NCBI GenBank assembly: GCA_914767715.1
Contig: OU612071.1
Coordinates: forward strand, 9,037,493 to 9,097,492
DNA length: 60,000 nucleotides
Direction: 5' to 3'
Source: Membranipora membranacea
Lineage: Eukaryota; Bryozoa; Gymnolaemata; Cheilostomatida; Membraniporidae
The notes beneath the pieces are model-generated. The model searched no databases, was not told the origin of the DNA, and saw only the letters and a program-made list of their open reading frames with translations. This document shows, in pieces, positions 54,901 through 60,000 of this stretch (within the stretch, counting starts at the first letter, position 1; each line of letters begins with the position of its first letter). The position numbers and the translations under genes were made by a program.

Positions 54901-57286
54901 CATCAGTTCCAACCCCTTCCCTATAACCAGAAGTTTCTTTTGACCCGGCAATGTTTGTCAAATTGCCCACTTTAACTGTTTGAAGTGAGTTTCCGTATAT
55001 GAAAACGATGTTTCCTGGAACATAGGCATCTTCTTCCAAATGTCGAATATCAAAATAATAAGTGTCGCTACCATGGTATATAGTTTTCGATTCATAGCTA
55101 TCAGCTAGTCTGTAATTAAAAAAAATCGAAATCTTTTTTGCTAGAAAGTCTCTGGCATTATAAATAAACAATTTGATTAATGTACTCTATACTTGTACTT
55201 GAAGTTCAGAAGGAAAACTCTACTTGAACTTGAAATTTGAGAGATAACTCTACTTGTACTCGGAATCAAGTTGTGATACTCTACTTGTACTCGGAAGGCA
55301 GAAACATGTGTATACTTGTACTTGTACTCGATTTTGTTTTGAGTACTCGCTTACTCTACTTGAACTGAAAAAAAGTACTTGAGCACAGCTCTGTTATAAA
55401 CGCTAGGTTGAAGCAAGGAGTTAGAGTCTCTAACTCAACCTTTGTCAAGTATTTGTATCATTTCCTGGGACACATTTATATGAATAATCAAATGATGTGG
55501 ATCAATGAGTGAGAGGAGTAAACGTTCACAAGAGTTTAGTTTAGGAACAACTTAATTTGAACTGGCACTTAATGATGGTTATCTGTGGTTGGAGTCAATG
55601 CAAAGTGAAGATGGTAAGTAAGTGTGAGCTAAGTCCAAATTTGGCTGTTTCAAACATAAGCAATCTGGTCAAATTTTACTTATGCAAAGACTATTCTCTG
55701 CGAGTGCAAATTCTGCTTGTAAATTTCAGCTTTCAGACATGAAAATTCCTGTGGATATTTCAAGAATAGAGAAAGTATTTTGCATACTTACCGGAATCCG
55801 TATACATTTCCAACAAAGAGCATCAGGAACACAGTGAGTATAGCTACCTACAAAATGTAATTTGTAATTAAAATCCCGAACGTAATAACATTTTTACATA
55901 TCATAAACAATTTTTAATATCAAATAGGAGGATCCCTCCAAGCCTTGAAATAGCCTTTTCACAGACAATATTGTCTCAATCTTGTGCCAACGTTTTGAAA
56001 TTGCTTTGAGTTTCTCAAAGATTGGTGGCATATCAATAGTAGACATTGGTATGATCAAAGCCACACCATTTGACCACAGACGCAGAGTAGTAATGGAATG
56101 GTTCAATGCCTGTTAATCAACAATGAAACTGACTTGTAAACTCATGAATTTATGACCACCTTAGCAATTTTCATGTTCCATCAGTACAAACAGCAACTGA
56201 ATTTTGTTAAATAGCAAAAAAGAAGACCCTCGCAAAATTTGCTTGCTCAACTTGAGTGTTGAGTTAACTAAACTTAGTCATTCAATGTAATAAGTGTACA
56301 AATAAAGGGTCTGACAAATGTGTAAAACTGATCCTTGTCCAATAACCGCAAGTATTGTGTGTAGTGTATTTGAGTGCTCGAAGCAACGTCTGACACAAAT
56401 TATGGGACAGTTTCGGAAACTCAAGAAGAATATAATATTCATAAATAGTATCAACGGAATGACGCTGATAAGAACTCTAAAATAGTTTTGTGTAGCACCA
56501 GTGAACACACTCAGTGTTTGCTGACATCAAAACCTTGCAATGCAATGTGACAAATGTTCTATATGCCATCTTGCTGTTTAAGAAGAAACAGAAAATTGGG
56601 CTGCCCCTAAAGAGGCACGCAAGGTGCCGTTAATCCTCATACTGAGAATGTGAGACATCCTAGAAAACTAGAATGCATCCTAGAGGTGAGGCCATAGAAG
56701 ACCTCCTGAACGTTGGTGGGCAGCGAGCTGCCAAAACTGAACTGGCACTAATCGGCCATTGGCAGTGACACTTTAATCTTATAGCCAATAGGCCGAGAGG
56801 CGATCTATATACCATCTTAGGCAGGTGACAGCAAATGTAATCGCAATGAAGAAACAAGTCTTAGTTGTAGTAATGTCAGATGAAATATGTAACAATAATG
56901 TGACAGCTGCATGAACAGTAAGTCTTTGTGATATCGCTTCGCACATGGTAAATGCATAGTTCCAAAGCATCTTACTCATTTACGGAGCCGTGAATTAAAT
57001 TAATTTTGCATGGAGTGCATATCAATATGTAGCAAAGAAACACAATGAACAAACCACTTCATGAGCAGGTGAGCTTATTTGGAAACATTGACATCATGAT
57101 TAACAAAGATTTGCCTTCGAATCCCTGATAAATTTGGCCAGGCATCATTAGAATCTCAATATGGATCGGTTATTCATCAATTAGAATCAGAATAAGCTTT
57201 TGACTAGTATATATCAGCAAGTTTTCAAATTAAATAACAATTTTCATAATTCAAAACTTGATCTGTCAAACTATGCTCACCCTCAT
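51919..57286 (-). CDS. NHL/beta-propeller type I membrane protein, paralogue B (complete model)
   Basis: Seven exons, all GT-AG and frame-consistent, summing to 514 codons with stop: 57281-57286 (ATGAGG), 55792-55847, 54235-55109, 53454-53678, 52733-52849, 52356-52473, 51919-52063. Residues 1-20 are a signal peptide split by the first intron. Residues 21-312 form the propeller-like ectodomain, with a clear NHL unit at about 70-135 (NIAGSKETSGYREGVG, then VVADAHNYCLRLID). Exon 4 is a Thr-rich stalk (TDPTTTTVPTTT) ending in a run of Tyr from a TAT repeat. Exon 5 is acidic (SNEDQEEREEHDDQE). Exon 6 holds the transmembrane helix, residues about 431-454. The tail is basic/polar with two NQ(S)-type repeats (HINQSA twice) and ends DLQV, which could suit a PDZ domain (inference). 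NHL propellers bind proteins or RNA; outside the cell, protein or glycan ligands are more likely. Exon 1 is the least certain. Confidence 0.72.
52889..53405. mobile_element. MITE filling most of intron 4 of paralogue B
   Basis: 52895-52995 and 53300-53395 are reverse complements over about 95 bases (AGTTGTCCTCTCTCCAGTTT, TAACCCACGCCGCATAGG). The intron is 52850-53453 (604 bases), so the element accounts for about 85% of it. A one-armed relative lies at 50397-50470. No target duplication recognised. Confidence 0.8.
55185..55393. repeat. Degenerate (CTTGTACT)-type array, probable hAT end
   Basis: Repeats of CTCTACTTGTACTCGGAA and ACTTGTACTTG in the first large intron of paralogue B. The right end, read on the minus strand from 55393, starts CAGAGCTGTGCTCAAGTAC, the form of hAT terminal repeats with subterminal ACTTG/CAAGT arrays. 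The opposite terminus was not found, so a one-ended remnant. Confidence 0.55.
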
Positions 57287-57350
57287 CCTAACTGCAGCTT
57301 TTTCTCTATCGGGAGAAGCAAACAAGGTTCGAGTTGTTCTCTGAGTAAAC

Positions 57351-57356
57351 TTTATA
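57351..57356 (-). promoter_or_regulatory. Candidate TATA box of paralogue B
   Basis: GATATAAAGT on the minus strand, about 65 bases before the proposed ATG at 57286. That would leave a short 5' UTR of roughly 35-40 bases. No other promoter element assigned. Confidence 0.4.
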
Positions 57357-57399
57357 TCTTCTGAGCTTAGGAGAGAGCGAACCAATCGTCATGCAAAGT

Positions 57400-60000
57400 A
57401 TATCTTCATATTGTGTATCGACAAAATGGATAGATTACTAGTTTATAAACAATGTGTTGTCTAGAATTCAAGGCACTTGTTCACGGAATTAGTTACCACT
57501 GGATGCTATGTCATGCACGCTCGCTGTTTTTATATGACAAATTTATAACGCATAACAGTTTCTTAAATTCATCACGCTTCATATATACACAATCAAAGCT
57601 AAGTGACGGCAATGTAAAAATCTGGCAAGAGCTTTGATCAGAGTGTGTCCTTTATAAAAACCAAAAAGGTCCCTCGCAAGGCAGGATAACAATCTTGAAC
57701 TCGAAATTCAAATTTGAAACTATTTCTTCAAACTTTCAAGTTTAATGTGCTGTGCAGAGAACTGAGCAATATCAAGAGAACACAAAGGACTGGATTTCTA
57801 TTCATGCTTTCTATAGCCAGGCAACGGAAGATTAAAATCTTGTGCTCTCAGTACAGGCTCAATAAGCGTTTCAGATTTTCCTCCTTAGGTGCAAATCTGA
57901 GTTGACTGGTTGAGAGAAACTAAGCATACGAAAATTTGATCAATGAACTTTTCTATTATTTATTTAGCAATCATTTCAATGAATGAAGTCTGACAGACAA
58001 TGGGTCAAGGTTTCATTTCAAGCTACCTTGAGATTCCCCTCTTTTATGCAGCTGCTCTGAACTTTCACCGTTTCAGCTGAATAAAACATGCAGGGACGCT
58101 CTGCCTCCCCTAGCATGCTCAATGGAGTGACCTAAAAATGCTATAATTGAATATTCCATGAAGAATCAGTTGTTTAATTTTGATATCGTTAACAAGCATT
58201 CGAAAATTTGTTTGTTCTAGCTGGTGTGAGAGTATTCTCACTGGATTAAAGGGGATAGGCTCAACAAGTTAACATCTGCAAAATCAGCGAACCTTCAAGT
58301 GCAGTCACCTCTCCGGAGCCGATTTATTTTGCAAGACGAAGAAAATCTCGAGCCTGACGCAATGACTAAAATTATTATGGCAGCAACAGGCAGCTGATAG
58401 TCTATACACAAGGCTAGATATGAATCTAATACTAACAATTTCAAAACTATTTTTTGATTTGTGTTATTGCAGGACACCTAGGCTTCAATTGTTATAATTA
58501 AATTAGCTGTGAAGACAACTTAGCAATGACATGGATATCAGAAAATATAAATTTTCTCTTACATTTTAGTGTGCAGTTACAAGAGCTTTGGCCGAGTACT
58601 CAAACCCGGGAGGAGATAAGAATCTTGCACTCACATGAAAGGCTCAACAATGAACTCAGATTACGTCTATAGGTTCAGCTTGAATCAAAGTTGATTGCTT
58701 CAGTCAAAGGGATCATTAACTAGGTGAATTGATTACTTTGCAATCGACAAAGCAAACAATGAGGTCTTGCTGAGCTGCATAACTTTCAAAGCATCGATAA
58801 TAATCTCTAACTTTATGCACAAAGACTAGCAGTTGTTGTAACACAGATTTAGAGCCCTGGGTACCTAGAGCGAAAATTACTCAGTTCAATGAACCATTGA
58901 GGAAATTGACAGCTTGAGGGAAACATATTATTGTTAAAAGAATTAATCAATAACTTTGATGGAGGTACTGCTCTCTTTTAATGTGGCAGCGGGCTGCTGT
59001 ACCTATAATTTGACTGATCAAGCCCTGTTGGCGATGTTAAAAGTTATCGGCATTTATGGGAGGATTTAAGAAAAAGCCAATTTACTCAGCTAGTTGGCAA
59101 TTGTGGCAAAGCTTCATAGTATTTCTAGGGAGCCTCCTATTCTTCGATAATTCACAGGTGTCCAATAACAATAACAGTATATCATGATAAATAATTATCA
59201 CTCACAACTTGAAAGCAAAAGATTTTTGAGGGCGACTTTTGCTTTTGTGCTCCAGCAGGATGCTTCCAAAACTTATTCTAAATGCTGGTCCACATTTTCC
59301 ATGGCAGCCATACCAGCATTAGCCATCCTAGTCAATTTTAACATGAGAATACCATAATTCCAGCGAAAAAAGTGTATCTGGGTTTACAGAGGGAAAGTTT
59401 GATGCTCACTAACTCCAAGATACTGACCCAGAGTCATTTTACATCTGGGTACTGTGTGAATACAACATTGAAATGAAGTTGGATGACCTTGAACAATCCT
59501 AGGCAATGGAAATACATATCATAATTATTCCAACACTTTCCCAGACACAACCTATTTGGTACTCCGGGATGAGTATTGCAGTGTGAAAATAAAACTGGGA
59601 GTACTTTTGTTTTTCGGCAATAGCTAATCTTACCTTTGCCAAATATATTTGACCTGGGATCGTTATCAAGTAACTGAGCTTTATGTGACAGCTACAACTA
59701 TGATCAAACACTGAGTAGGATCCACCAATCAACCTGTCTGGTCATCGCATCTGCAATGAAATAACAACAGGCTATTATGGCTAATAAAACAACTGCTCAC
59801 ACATATTCATTAAAAAGAGGACACAGCACTTTTACAATGAAGCGAAGAAGGCTGAGCATTTTTTTCTGAGTTGTAGTCTGGTTCAAGCAATGAATTTACA
59901 GTAAAGGGTTAATGATGAGACATGCTCTGGTAATAATAGGCTTAAACTCCTGGTGCCACTCAAGAAAATGAATTCCGCATCACTCAAAACTAACGAAATA
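57400..60000. other. No gene recognised
   Basis: AT-rich DNA upstream of paralogue B. A possible minus-strand donor (CAAAGGTAAGAT near 59630-59640) closes a short open stretch, but no acceptor, domain or neighbouring exon supports a gene. Confidence 0.4.

Overview
The window is animal genomic DNA, AT-rich. Its genes are split by GT-AG introns and it is crowded with transposable elements of many classes. Nothing here fixes the species. Secreted/membrane genes with short phase-1 exons, an actinoporin-like gene and the mix of piggyBac, Harbinger, hAT, CR1/RTE-like and gypsy elements point to a marine invertebrate, possibly a sponge or cnidarian (inference, low confidence).

Host-like genes, all on the minus strand. 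(1) Positions 1-1936 hold the 5' part of a single-pass membrane protein: signal peptide, beta-propeller-like ectodomain, transmembrane exon, Ala/Pro/Thr-rich tail; it runs off the window start. (2) Positions 51919-57286 hold a complete seven-exon paralogue (about 513 residues by my splice model): signal peptide, one clear NHL unit, Thr-rich stalk, acidic segment, transmembrane helix, cytoplasmic tail ending in a hydrophobic Val. (3) Positions 27335-28782 hold a secreted protein whose first exon resembles the actinoporin N-terminal half. A downstream exon encodes a C-terminal membrane anchor and has a decayed tandem copy just beyond it.

Between these lies a transposon graveyard. 3.3-15.3 kb: RTE-like and CR1/L2-like LINE remnants, a 128-bp hAT-type foldback element, and tandem and direct repeats. 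18.8-23.6 kb: a piggyBac transposase gene with five N-terminal exons, now broken. 25.0-27.5 kb: a long-TIR MITE and a roughly 1-kb tandem duplication.

29.5-40.6 kb is a Ty3/gypsy element with paired LTRs and a 5-bp target duplication. It carries three later insertions: an 8-bp-TSD DNA element between gag and protease, a solo LTR with 4-bp TSD inside reverse transcriptase, and a truncated Harbinger element that replaces the RNase H/integrase junction. Gag and pol share a frame across a UGA CUA stop context. Downstream of pol is an extra ORF with SGNH/GDSL-hydrolase-like blocks, behind a good splice acceptor, in the position usually held by env.

41.9-47.3 kb is a roughly 5.4-kb element with TIRs made of tandem TTTTCCCACC-type repeats and a 9-bp flanking duplication. 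Inside are two further inverted repeats, nested one within the other, with a tRNA-like promoter pair at the centre. 48.4-49.1 kb holds a DUF7869-type transposon-derived gene on the minus strand. Beyond 57.4 kb I see no convincing gene.

All domain and family calls were made by eye from the sequence; no search was run.
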